Shown piece by piece: positions 35,143 to 44,019 of a stretch of DNA of 64,000 nucleotides. The translations under genes and the position numbers were made by a program. Each line of letters begins with the position of its first letter. Position 1 is the stretch's first letter. The notes below the pieces were generated by a model. The model was not told where the DNA came from. It was given only the letters and a program-made list of their open reading frames with translations, and made no database searches. This stretch comes from JAEUJM01 sp964635055 (GTDB taxonomy: Bacteria; Actinomycetota; Acidimicrobiia; Acidimicrobiales; DATDAH01): assembly GCA_964635055.1 (NCBI GenBank), contig CAZWMT010000004.1, forward strand, positions 124,001 to 188,000, written 5' to 3'.

Positions 35143-37679
35143 GCCGACGTTCGACGCCCGATCGTCTCGAGCGTGACCGCGACGCCCTGCAGCTCGCGTG
35201 GACGTGGCGCCGGCCCTTTTCGTTCACCGAGGAACTCGTCGACCTGCGCCGCGTCGAGTTGGCGGGCCAGCGCCGGAAGGAGCCGAGCCAGCGGCGACCA
35301 CAGCTCGTTGGCCGCCGCCGTCGCCATGTGGAAGTCACCGGTCATCAGGAGGTTTCGGCTCTCCCCGACGAAGTGCAGCCCGTGACGGCACAACTCGAGG
35401 GGATCGCCGGCAACCGTGATGTCCGCACTGGGGTGGCAGTCGAGCGGGCGGTCGGGTCGCCCCGCCTCGCCATCGACGTAGAGAGATGCGGTGGCGGTGC
35501 GGTAGTACGAGACGTAGTCGTGGGCCAGCGACAGGCGGGCCGGGAAGGATCGCCCCGGCTCGGGCAGGAGGAATCGATTCAGCTCGAGCACGCAGTCGAG
35601 CGCGCTCGACCGTTCGATGCCGTACTCGTCGGCGAGGAACCGGGCCACATCGTCGAAGAAGGGCTTCCAGCCCTCCGGCGCGGCGGACATGAGGTCGAAG
35701 TAGGCGACGACCCAGCGCAGATGGGGGTACCGAGTGGGGTCGTCCTCCACCACGTCGAGCACGCGGTCCATCACCTCGGTGGCCGGCACACCCCGGTCCC
35801 ACTGCAGCCACCTCAGCACGTGGCGTAGCAGGCCGAACTGCTCGAAGGTGGCGTAGAGCGTGCGCAGCCGAAGCATCCGGTCGCGGTCCTCCTGCGTGAA
35901 CGAGGAGGTGGCGAGCACCAAGGCATCTTCATCGGTGCGGATGCCGAACCGCCGGCGATAGCCGGGCTCGTTCATCGGCGAGTTCGGGAGCACCTGGACC
36001 GGCCAGATCCGAGTGAACATCTCGTGGTCGAACACGAACTGGAGGTCGCGGCGGAAGCTGTCGTAGGTCTGGCCCGGCAGCCCCAGCAGCAACTCCCCCT
36101 GCACGACATGGCCACGACGTCGGTGATCAGCGGCGAGCGCCACGTAGGCCTCGAGCGAGATGTTCGATCGTTGGATCACCTCGAGGGTGACGGGGTCGGT
36201 GCTCTGGAGCGCGACGGCGGCAATCGTCGAGATGGAGGCCTGGCTGAACAACTCGATGATCTGGAGGAGGTGCTTCGTGGTGTTCTTCGCTGGGTAGTAG
36301 ATGACCGCCTCGGGTGAGCCCCGCTCACGCTTGAGCGCGGCGAGGTGACCGGCGATCTCGACGTCCCTGGCCAGCAGTCCGAAGTTGGCATCGGCGAAGT
36401 CGATCGCCATCGCCCCGTGACCCACCGCCCACTCGAGCTCTGCCACGACCCGCGAGAGGTCGAACTTGCGCAGCCGCGACATCGTGGCCGCGCCCCAGTC
36501 GCAGAAGGTGCAGCCGTAGGGACACCCGCGGTTCGTCTCGACCGTCATGCAGAAGTTCCACGCCTCGCTCGGGATGTCGTCGAACTCACCGGTGAGGTAG
36601 GGCGAGGGGAGCACGTCCAGGTCGGCGAGGCGCGGTCGGTCGGGGGTCCGCACGACGACACCCGTGTCAGGGTGGCGGAAGGTGAGACCCTCGATCCCCG
36701 ACAACGAGGCCAGGTCGAACGAAGCGGCGGGATCGGCGAGGTCGCCGGCCAGTGCCTCGAGGACCGCACAGATCGTGACCTCGCCCTCGCCTCGCACGAG
36801 CACATCGGCGACGTCTCCGTGCTCTTCGAGGAAGCGGGCGGCGTCGGCCTCGTACTTGGGGCTGCTCGGGCCGCCGTGGACGATCAGGAGGTCGGGGTTG
36901 ACCTGGCGGGCCCGCCGCGCCAGATCCAGGTTCTGGGCGAGCGACCAGACGTAGTCGCTACACAGGAGGATCGCCGGGCCCGAGCGATCGTCCATGTCGG
37001 CGAGGACGGACGACGCCGTCTCCGGGCGACGGATCTCGTAGTGCTCGGAGAGGGCACCGTCTCGGTGATGACGCGCCGCCGCCGTCAACATCCCCAGGGC
37101 GAGCAACGGCCCGACGCTCTCGTGCCACACCGCGTAGACGGGGACACGGTCCGGTCCGGCCGTCCTCGTGGACACCTGCCGCGCCGGTGCGTCAGCGACA
37201 TCAGCGGCCGCCTCGTCGATGGCGCCGTCGAGCGCTCCTTCCCCGACGGTGGCACTCCCGGGGTGCGACAGCTCCTCGGTACCGATGAGGCCGCAGGAAC
37301 GCAGCAACTCCCGCGCCCGGTCGTCGCCGACGACCGGCGCCTGGAACCGGTCGATGCGCTCCAGCAGCATGAGCTCGTTGGCACCGATCTCGATCGGGCC
37401 GGAGGCACCGGCAAGGACGAGCGCACCGTGACCGAGGCGAGCCACCACATCCGGTAGGGCATCGGGGTCGAAATCCCACGCGCCCCACGGGTCGCCGGCT
37501 GTCACCGACGGTGCGAGGCCGGGGTCGCCACGGACAGGTGACCCGATGAGCGCCAGGACGTCGTCCACGTCGATCTCGATCGGCTGATCACCGTCGATCG
37601 GGGTCGACCACCACCGCCGGCGACACCGCGCGACGAACGCTGCGCCCACTGCCGGACCAACTTCGTGTGTCCTCGGCAC
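35139..37679 (-). CDS. B12-binding radical SAM enzyme with N-terminal winged-helix-like domain (paralogue 4)
   Basis: An 846-residue paralogue of the 21765-29258 tandem, located 6 kb away. The GTG at 37679 is chosen because a TAGAGT box lies 7 nt upstream and the protein then opens like paralogue 2 (GAAFVARCRRRWWSTP). Winged-helix-like module: IEIGANELMLLERI ... RELLRSCGLIG. Cobalamin-type domain: VPVYAVWHESVGPLLALGML. Radical SAM motif GCPYGCTFCDWG at Cys386, 390 and 393. Coupled to the H-x-E PhyH gene by GTGA, so the two probably act on one substrate. Divergent from the ABC exporter operon. Confidence 0.9.
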   Translation of the reverse strand: MPRTHEVGPAVGAAFVARCRRRWWSTPIDGDQPIEIDVDDVLALIGSPVRGDPGLAPSVTAGDPWGAWDFDPDALPDVVARLGHGALVLAGASGPIEIGANELMLLERIDRFQAPVVGDDRARELLRSCGLIGTEELSHPGSATVGEGALDGAIDEAAADVADAPARQVSTRTAGPDRVPVYAVWHESVGPLLALGMLTAAARHHRDGALSEHYEIRRPETASSVLADMDDRSGPAILLCSDYVWSLAQNLDLARRARQVNPDLLIVHGGPSSPKYEADAARFLEEHGDVADVLVRGEGEVTICAVLEALAGDLADPAASFDLASLSGIEGLTFRHPDTGVVVRTPDRPRLADLDVLPSPYLTGEFDDIPSEAWNFCMTVETNRGCPYGCTFCDWGAATMSRLRKFDLSRVVAELEWAVGHGAMAIDFADANFGLLARDVEIAGHLAALKRERGSPEAVIYYPAKNTTKHLLQIIELFSQASISTIAAVALQSTDPVTLEVIQRSNISLEAYVALAADHRRRGHVVQGELLLGLPGQTYDSFRRDLQFVFDHEMFTRIWPVQVLPNSPMNEPGYRRRFGIRTDEDALVLATSSFTQEDRDRMLRLRTLYATFEQFGLLRHVLRWLQWDRGVPATEVMDRVLDVVEDDPTRYPHLRWVVAYFDLMSAAPEGWKPFFDDVARFLADEYGIERSSALDCVLELNRFLLPEPGRSFPARLSLAHDYVSYYRTATASLYVDGEAGRPDRPLDCHPSADITVAGDPLELCRHGLHFVGESRNLLMTGDFHMATAAANELWSPLARLLPALARQLDAAQVDEFLGERKGPAPRPRELQGVAVTLETIGRRTSA

Positions 37680-37686
37680 TTGTGCA

Positions 37687-37692
37687 ACTCTA
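37687..37692 (-). promoter_or_regulatory. putative -10 box TAGAGT (minus strand)
   Basis: TANNNT hexamer 7 nt upstream of the GTG at 37679; it decides the start of the B12 radical SAM gene. The 76-bp divergent gap also holds two GTGCAC palindromes and a TGCGC/GCGCA inverted repeat. Confidence 0.4.
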
Positions 37693-37755
37693 TGCGCTGA
37701 TGATGCGCAGCGGTGCACGCTCCGACCGCGTCCGAGCGCACCCCGTGCACCCTGG

Positions 37756-38562
37756 ATGACCGGATCGTCCGGCTCGTTCGATCGCGGCCTGCTCGAGCGC
37801 TGCCGATGGACCGTCGAGCTGGTGCGCGTACTCGCGCCGCGCGAATTGCGCAGTCGGTACCGCCAGAGCGTGCTCGACATCGCGTGGGCGCTCATCAGTC
37901 CGATCGCGGTGCTCATCGTGTACGGGATCGTGCTGACCCAGAGCTTCAAGGTGACCGGTGGCGGCATCCCCTACCTGAGCCTCGCCTGGAGCGGACTGGT
38001 CCTGTGGACGTTCGTGGCCACCTCGTTGGGGACGTCCGTGGTCAGCCTCATCTCCTCCCAGGACCTCGTCACCAAGGTCAACTTCCCCAAGGAAGCCCTC
38101 CCGCTGTCCATGGTCGGCGCGTCGACGATCGACCTGGCCATCGGACTGACGACCGTGTTCCTCCTGGCGCTGGCCCAGGGCCTGCGCCCCACGTGGGCGG
38201 CGCTGCTGTTCCCGCTACCGATCCTGCTGCTGCTCCTGTGGACCGCGGCCGTCGGCGTGCTCGTCGCCGTGTTCGCGGCGTTCGTTCGTGACGTACCCCA
38301 CGTGATCCAACTCGGGATCCGGATCGGCTTCTTCGCGTCACCGGTCATGTACGACGCCGCGGTGCTGCCTCCGGCGTTCGAGTGGACGGCCGTGGTGAGC
38401 CCCGTCGCCGTCTCCATCGAGGCGTTCCGGGACACGGTGTTGCGTGGCCAGGTGCCCGACATGACCGTGCTCACGATCCACATCGTCATCGCGGGCGTAC
38501 TGCTCGTCGCCGCCGTGCTGTACACGAGAGCCGTGGAAGCGCGCGTCACCGATGTCATCTGA
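37756..38562 (+). CDS. ABC-2 type permease, Wzm-like polysaccharide exporter
   Basis: A 268-residue inner-membrane permease. It has an amphipathic N-terminal RELRSRYRQSVLDIAWALISP segment (interface helix and first membrane span) and about six hydrophobic spans, with the length typical of O-antigen or teichoic-acid exporters. It overlaps the ATPase gene by 11 bp. Together they should move an undecaprenyl-linked glycan or similar amphiphile across the cytoplasmic membrane. This is the main evidence that the locus product is exported. Confidence 0.9.
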   Translation: MTGSSGSFDRGLLERCRWTVELVRVLAPRELRSRYRQSVLDIAWALISPIAVLIVYGIVLTQSFKVTGGGIPYLSLAWSGLVLWTFVATSLGTSVVSLISSQDLVTKVNFPKEALPLSMVGASTIDLAIGLTTVFLLALAQGLRPTWAALLFPLPILLLLLWTAAVGVLVAVFAAFVRDVPHVIQLGIRIGFFASPVMYDAAVLPPAFEWTAVVSPVAVSIEAFRDTVLRGQVPDMTVLTIHIVIAGVLLVAAVLYTRAVEARVTDVI

Positions 38563-40993
38563 CCCGACCCTGGCAACGGGGGCCGTCGACGTGAGCGCAG
38601 CACCCGGGAACGGGAACGATGGCGTCGTCATCGACCTGCGCGCCCTCACGAAGATCTACGACCGCGACCCACCATCGGGTCAGTGGCGTTCCCTGATGCC
38701 ATGGACCCAACCGAGCCCGCGGCGCCCCCTCGCCGCGCTCGACGCCGTGGATCTGACCGTGCGACGGGGCGAGACGGTCGGGCTGATCGGTGCGAACGGG
38801 GCCGGGAAGTCCACGCTCCTGAAGGTCGTCGCCGGGGTCGTCACGCCCACGACGGGATCGGTGACCTGCCAGGGCACGGTCGGGGCGATGATCGAGCTGG
38901 GGATCGGCTTCCATCCCGAGATGACGGGCTGGGAGAACCTCCGCTGCAGCGGGATCCTGCACGGTCTGTCCCGGTCGGAGCTCGCATCGGTGCTGCCGGA
39001 GATCGCGTCCTTCGCCGGCGTCGAGGACGCCATGGACGCACCGCTGAAGAAGTTCTCCACCGGGATGCAGGCGCGATTGGGCTTTGCGCTGGCCACGCAG
39101 TTCCCGGTGCAGGTGCTGGCCATCGACGAGGTGCTGGCGGTCGGCGATCCGGAATTCCAGCAGAAGTGCTTCGAGCGCATCACGGCCATGGTGGCGCGGG
39201 GAACGACCCTGCTGTTCGTCTCCCACGAGATGTCGCTGGTCTCCATGATGTGCAGTCGAGTCGTCTGTCTGGACGACGGTCGGGTCATCGACGACGGGGA
39301 TCCGACGAGCGTCGTCGCCCGCTATCTGGGCGAGATGGCGCAGTTCGAACCGCCGCCCGACCCTCCCGCACGTATCACGAATTGGTCCATCCCCGCCGTC
39401 ATCGACGAGGGCGACGGGCTCGATGTCCACGCCGAGATCGAGGTGCTGCGACCGCTGCGGCGTCCCGCCGTCGGTCTCGAGATGACGATGCCCTACCTCA
39501 ACCCCGACATCGTCCACACGGTGTCCGACGATGCCCTCCCGGCCATCAAAGAGCCCGGTACCTACGTGGTGCGCGGACGCTCGGACGCCCTCGGTTGGTG
39601 CAACACCACGATCCGGTTCGCCATGGTGCTCCGCGACGGGTCGCAGCTCGTCGGCCGGGCGACCTCGGACACCCGTCTGCCCGCTGATCCACACCGCAGC
39701 TCCTACGTCAGCCTCGAGCCCGACTGGTCGTTCGAACATACCGACCCCACGTCGACCGCGGCGGCCGCAACCGCTCGGGCCAGCGCAACCGACGTCGGCA
39801 TCATCGAGACCCGCGGGCTCACCAAGGTCTTCCGGCGAGGACGAGCGGTGGCCGCGCTGCGGGCGTTGATCCCAGGCCGGTGGGGCATCTCACGACGCGG
39901 CGAGCACCTGCGCGCCATCGACGGACTGGACCTGTCGGTCGCTCGCGGTGAATCGATGGGCATCGTCGGACCCAACGGCGCCGGCAAGTCGACGCTGCTC
40001 CGGATCATCACCGGTCTGACTCGGCCAGACGCCGGGTCAGTTGCCGTGCGGGGGTCGGTCACCCCGCTGCTCGACCTCGGCTCGGGGATGGATCCTGAAG
40101 CCACCGGCATCGAGAACATCCGCGTGCGGGCCCGACTGCTCGGCATGTCCCGTCGACGAGCAGACGCCGCGCTCGACGACATCGTGGCCTTCGCCGGCAT
40201 CGGCGACGCCGTGCGCGTGCCGATGCGCCAGTACTCGACCGGCATGAAGGCCCGCCTGGGGTTCGCCGTGGCGATCAACACCCCGGCGGACATCTACCTG
40301 ATCGACGAGCTGCTGGCGGTCGGCGACTCGGCGTTTCGACGCCAGGCCGTGCGCGCGATCATCCAGAAGCGTGCGGAGGGCGCCACGGTCGTGTTCGTCT
40401 CGCACGAGCTGAACCTCGTCGAACAGACGTGTGAGCGCACCGTTCAACTCACCACCGGCCGACTGACCGACGACGGCCCGACCCACGACGTGCTCGGCCG
40501 CTACGGCGGGATCTCGACCCAGTGGGCCGGCGGCGTGAACGATGCCACCAGCGGGATCCACCTCCTGACCATGGACGTCGCCGAGCGCACGATCCCCCGA
40601 CAGGGCACCCTCGAGATCGAAGGCGAGCTCGTGGTCGAGCAGGCGTCAACCGCCGCCGCGTTGGAATTGGCGTTCCGGGCAGAGCAGGAGGACCGCTCGC
40701 TCATCCTGACCCGGGAGGAGCGCCTCGTCCGCACGTTCTACCTGCGAACGCTCGAGGTGCCGGGAGGGCTGCTCGACCGCCCCGGCCGCTACCGCTACCG
40801 GGTCAGCCTGGGACCGCTCCTCGTGTCCGGGCGCTTCGACGTCGTGATCGCGGCCGTGGACGACCGAGCCTCGGTGGTGCTGTCCGAGCGCTGGCAGACT
40901 GTCGTCGTGGGTGCAGCGAACGCGAACGGCATGCCGGGCCCATCGGTCGACATGGCGTGGCAGGCCGACCCTGAGGTGGGCCTCACCCCGTGA
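38552..40993 (+). CDS. Double ATPase of a Wzt-like exporter (two ABC domains fused)
   Basis: An 813-residue protein with two complete Wzt-type halves. Half 1: Walker A GANGAGKST at 80-88, signature KKFSTGMQARLGFA, Walker B VLAIDEVLAVGD, H-loop FVSHEMSLV, then a beta-rich domain near residues 270-390. Half 2: Walker A GPNGAGKST near 472-480, signature RQYSTGMKARLGFA, Walker B IYLIDELLAVGD, H-loop FVSHELNLV, then a second beta-rich C-terminal domain (~660-800) in the position of the Wzt glycan-binding domain. Normally the exporter uses two separate copies of one ATPase; here both halves are on one chain and have diverged. GTGA overlap with the PhyH gene. Confidence 0.92.
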   Translation: MSSDPTLATGAVDVSAAPGNGNDGVVIDLRALTKIYDRDPPSGQWRSLMPWTQPSPRRPLAALDAVDLTVRRGETVGLIGANGAGKSTLLKVVAGVVTPTTGSVTCQGTVGAMIELGIGFHPEMTGWENLRCSGILHGLSRSELASVLPEIASFAGVEDAMDAPLKKFSTGMQARLGFALATQFPVQVLAIDEVLAVGDPEFQQKCFERITAMVARGTTLLFVSHEMSLVSMMCSRVVCLDDGRVIDDGDPTSVVARYLGEMAQFEPPPDPPARITNWSIPAVIDEGDGLDVHAEIEVLRPLRRPAVGLEMTMPYLNPDIVHTVSDDALPAIKEPGTYVVRGRSDALGWCNTTIRFAMVLRDGSQLVGRATSDTRLPADPHRSSYVSLEPDWSFEHTDPTSTAAAATARASATDVGIIETRGLTKVFRRGRAVAALRALIPGRWGISRRGEHLRAIDGLDLSVARGESMGIVGPNGAGKSTLLRIITGLTRPDAGSVAVRGSVTPLLDLGSGMDPEATGIENIRVRARLLGMSRRRADAALDDIVAFAGIGDAVRVPMRQYSTGMKARLGFAVAINTPADIYLIDELLAVGDSAFRRQAVRAIIQKRAEGATVVFVSHELNLVEQTCERTVQLTTGRLTDDGPTHDVLGRYGGISTQWAGGVNDATSGIHLLTMDVAERTIPRQGTLEIEGELVVEQASTAAALELAFRAEQEDRSLILTREERLVRTFYLRTLEVPGGLLDRPGRYRYRVSLGPLLVSGRFDVVIAAVDDRASVVLSERWQTVVVGAANANGMPGPSVDMAWQADPEVGLTP

Positions 40994-42387
40994 CGGTCCA
41001 CAGGGGCGACCCAGGCGCCGTGCTCCGAGATCCCGACCTCGATGCCACCCTGCGGCGGGAAGGCTTCGTCGTCATTCCGTTCCTCGACGCGCTCGAGATC
41101 GAGGAGATCCGCCGGGCGTACGAGTCCATCCGCCCCGACGACGAAATCGGCATGGCCATCGACTACGCCCGCTACGACCGGGGCCTGGTGCGTCAGGTCA
41201 CCGGCCTGCTCGAAGGCGTGTGGGACCGCCACTTCCCCGGATTGTTCATCGATCGACAGGCGATCCTGTCGACGTTCCTCACCAAGTACCCAGGCCCTGA
41301 CTCGTCGATGCGGGTCCATCGTGAGCCGACGTTCGTCGAGGTCGCCGACGACGACCCGATCAACATCTGGGTCTCCCTCGTCGATGTGACGGCTGCGGCG
41401 GGAAACGGCGTGCTCGAGGTCGTACCGGGCACGCAGCACCTGACACCGTGGCTCTCGGGCTACGACACGCCGGAGATCTTCTCGCCCTACGAGGCCTTCC
41501 TGCGACGGCACGCGTCGGCGGTGGACGTCACCGCCGGCTCGGCGGTGATCTTCCATGCTCGGATGCTCCACTTCTCGGGCCCGAACGTCTCGGACGAGCC
41601 CCGCCTGGCCTTCGGCGCGGTCGTGGCCCGCCGCGACGCCCGACCGGTGCACGTCGTGGCCACGGGCCGTCGAGGCCGCCGCCTGTACAGCGTCGATCGG
41701 GACTTCGTGACGGACTGTCACCCTTTGGAGGTGGGCGCCTACCTGGAGCAACGCGACTTCGAGTCACGTGTCACCGAGGATCCCGCAGAGCTCGACCCTC
41801 GGGAGCTCGCCCTGGCCATGGGCGTCGCAGGGGTGCCACGGGCGGTTCCCGTGGTGCCCGAGGACGTGCTGGGCGACGACGCCGCCGAGGACCTGCACGT
41901 GCTCGAGCCGACACCGGTCCCGGGCGCACTGGTGCCCGACCACGACGTGGATCCGGCACAGTGGGAGGGCACCCCCGACCCCTTCGTCGCCGGTTCGTTC
42001 CAGGCGTCGACCCAGGGCTACGCAAGCCTCGGGCGCCTCGAGGACCTCATCGAACGCGGCTGGCCGGCGGACCTCGCCACCATGACCCCGGGGCCGACTG
42101 CAGACGCAACGCTCGCGGTGGTCGCGCCACACGCCCGCGTGACGGTCCGATCGATGTCCGAGCAGAGCGTGGCGCTCGACTTCGCGGTGTACGAGTGCCC
42201 GGTTGCGTCCTCTGGCCTGCGTTCGCCGGACGCGGTCGCCGCTTTCGTCATCGGTCACCACGTGCAGATCGACAGCACCGGTCCCATCACCCTGTGGAAC
42301 AACGGACCGGGTCCGGTCTGGGTGGTCATCAGCGCGATCCATCGTCGGCGGCGGCCGTGGATCCGTCGTCGCTCGGCGCGAAGGTAG
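40990..42387 (+). CDS. PhyH-family dioxygenase, H-x-E variant with C-terminal extension
   Basis: A 465-residue paralogue of 33787-35142. LRREGFVVIPFLD opening; metal motif HRE (in MRVHREPTF); NGVLEVVPGTQHL; late His in ARMLHFSGPN; arginine in EPRLAFGAV. The C-terminal domain shares VYECPVASSG, FVIGHHVQ and TLWNNGPGPVWVV with the paralogue. It is translated from a GTGA overlap with the double ATPase, so it belongs to the export operon, and is followed 12 bp later by a twitch radical SAM gene. Confidence 0.88.
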   Translation: MTVHRGDPGAVLRDPDLDATLRREGFVVIPFLDALEIEEIRRAYESIRPDDEIGMAIDYARYDRGLVRQVTGLLEGVWDRHFPGLFIDRQAILSTFLTKYPGPDSSMRVHREPTFVEVADDDPINIWVSLVDVTAAAGNGVLEVVPGTQHLTPWLSGYDTPEIFSPYEAFLRRHASAVDVTAGSAVIFHARMLHFSGPNVSDEPRLAFGAVVARRDARPVHVVATGRRGRRLYSVDRDFVTDCHPLEVGAYLEQRDFESRVTEDPAELDPRELALAMGVAGVPRAVPVVPEDVLGDDAAEDLHVLEPTPVPGALVPDHDVDPAQWEGTPDPFVAGSFQASTQGYASLGRLEDLIERGWPADLATMTPGPTADATLAVVAPHARVTVRSMSEQSVALDFAVYECPVASSGLRSPDAVAAFVIGHHVQIDSTGPITLWNNGPGPVWVVISAIHRRRRPWIRRRSARR

Positions 42388-42399
42388 GAGAGGATCGCC

Positions 42400-44010
42400 G
42401 TGGAGGTGGGCCCCACACCCGCCCACGACGCCGACCGCGATTTTGCGGAGAAGTCGTTCCGGGCCGGGTGCTACGCGCCGTTCACGTCGATGTTCCTCGA
42501 TCCCCACGGCAACGTGTTGGCGTGCTGCCAGAACACCGACCACCCGCTGGGCAACGTGACCTCGTCGTCGCTCCTCGACATCTGGCGGGGCGGTCCGGCC
42601 CAACAGCTCCGAGATTCGCTCCGCGCCAACGACCTCAGCTGCGGCTGTGGCACCTGCTCGTGGCAGCTGGCCCACGGCACCTGGGCCTCGACCTTGGCGG
42701 CCAGCTTCGACGACATGGTCGCGACCGATGCCGATCCCGACTGGCCTCGCCGACTCGAGTTCTCCGTCTCCAACACCTGCAACCTCGAGTGCGCGATGTG
42801 CAACGGGGACTGGTCGTCGATGATCCGCTCCCGCAGGGAGGGGCGGCCTCCACTGCCGAAGGTGTACGACGACGACTTCTTCGACCAGCTCCGGCCGTTC
42901 CTCGCCCATCTCGACTCGGCCAAGTTCCTGGGGGGCGAGCCGTTCGTGGCGTCGGAGTCGCTGCGAGTGATGGACCTGATGATCGACGAGGGCCACGAGA
43001 TCGCCTGCAGCGTCCAGACGAACGGCACCCAGTGGACCCCGCGCGTCCGACGCATCCTCGAAGGACTGCCCGTGTCGTTGACGGTGTCGCTGGACGGCGT
43101 CACCCGCGAGACCATCGAGCGCATCCGGGTCGGAGCGTCCTATGAGGTGTTGATGTCCAACCTCGACCACTACCGCGAGTACACCGCTCGCCAGGGCACC
43201 GAGTTGGCGCTGGCGTTCTGCTTCATGGTGCAGAACTGGCACGAATTCGGCGAGTTCCTGCGCTTCGGCGACGACCTCGGAGCCACGGTCTCGGTGGTCA
43301 CCGTCGTCCATCCCTCGTTCAGCCCCTATCAGCTGCCGCCGGAGGACTTCGCGACGATGCTGCACACGCTGGAGGCCCAGGACGCGGAGATGCGCGGTCG
43401 GCTCCGACGCAACCGCGATGTGTGGACCGCCGAGCTGCACCGGTTGCGCACCTGGTACCGGAACCAGCACCTGGCCCGAGAGCCAGAGGCCGCGGTCGTC
43501 GGGGGCGGCGGCCGCCCGGTGGACCCGCCGACCCGGCGCACGTACGTGTCGTCGGGCCCCCTCCCCCCCGCGCTCCGGGTCGCACGGCCCGATGTCACCT
43601 TCAGCGATCCGCGCGACCTGCTGACGCAGGTCGGTGACGGCCTCGTGGTCGAGCAGACGGCCGTCGCTCGGTGCGACGGTGACGGCACCGTCGTGGCCCT
43701 CGGCCTCGACGCGATCGCCCCGGCGGACTCCTTCCTCGGCGTCGCCGCCGCGGATTGCGTGGGCCGCCCCTGGGACGAGATGGTCGGGCGACTCGGACGC
43801 CTCCACGGCCCGGAGGTGGCCGTGTTCCGCGAGGCGGTCGTGCCGGAGGGATGGCTCCAGTTCGTGACCTTCGGCCGACCGGGGTGCGGTGCCACCTACC
43901 TGCAGGTCCTGACGACGCCCGAACATCGCGGTGCGGCCTTCACGGGGTCGGTGACGGTGGCTTCCTGCTCGACCACACCGCCTCACTGGGCGCCCGTCCG
44001 GGTCGCCTGA
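42400..44010 (+). CDS. N-terminal-twitch radical SAM enzyme with C-terminal PAS-like domain
   Basis: A 536-residue protein. GTG start with an AGGAGAGG ribosome-binding site just upstream. Auxiliary-cluster cysteines are 24, 42, 43, 83 and 86 (an extra Cys81); radical SAM CNLECAMC at 127, 131 and 134; then LGGEPF, TNGTQW and SLDGVTRE. The C-terminal domain contains ALGLDAIAPADSFLGV, CVGRPWDEMVGRL and a final FTGSVTVAS strand, the clearest PAS-like pattern with the copy at 6411. Nine bp separate it from the next paralogue, so the pair is a recent-looking tandem. Confidence 0.9.
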   Translation: MEVGPTPAHDADRDFAEKSFRAGCYAPFTSMFLDPHGNVLACCQNTDHPLGNVTSSSLLDIWRGGPAQQLRDSLRANDLSCGCGTCSWQLAHGTWASTLAASFDDMVATDADPDWPRRLEFSVSNTCNLECAMCNGDWSSMIRSRREGRPPLPKVYDDDFFDQLRPFLAHLDSAKFLGGEPFVASESLRVMDLMIDEGHEIACSVQTNGTQWTPRVRRILEGLPVSLTVSLDGVTRETIERIRVGASYEVLMSNLDHYREYTARQGTELALAFCFMVQNWHEFGEFLRFGDDLGATVSVVTVVHPSFSPYQLPPEDFATMLHTLEAQDAEMRGRLRRNRDVWTAELHRLRTWYRNQHLAREPEAAVVGGGGRPVDPPTRRTYVSSGPLPPALRVARPDVTFSDPRDLLTQVGDGLVVEQTAVARCDGDGTVVALGLDAIAPADSFLGVAAADCVGRPWDEMVGRLGRLHGPEVAVFREAVVPEGWLQFVTFGRPGCGATYLQVLTTPEHRGAAFTGSVTVASCSTTPPHWAPVRVA

Positions 44011-44019
44011 GGCCGGACC

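Noticed and set aside
21765..37679. Classical RiPP cluster with a clear precursor peptide
   Set aside because: Apart from the 20-codon ORF at 29284 no short gene with a leader-core look was found near the radical SAM genes; the RRE-like resemblance alone is not enough.
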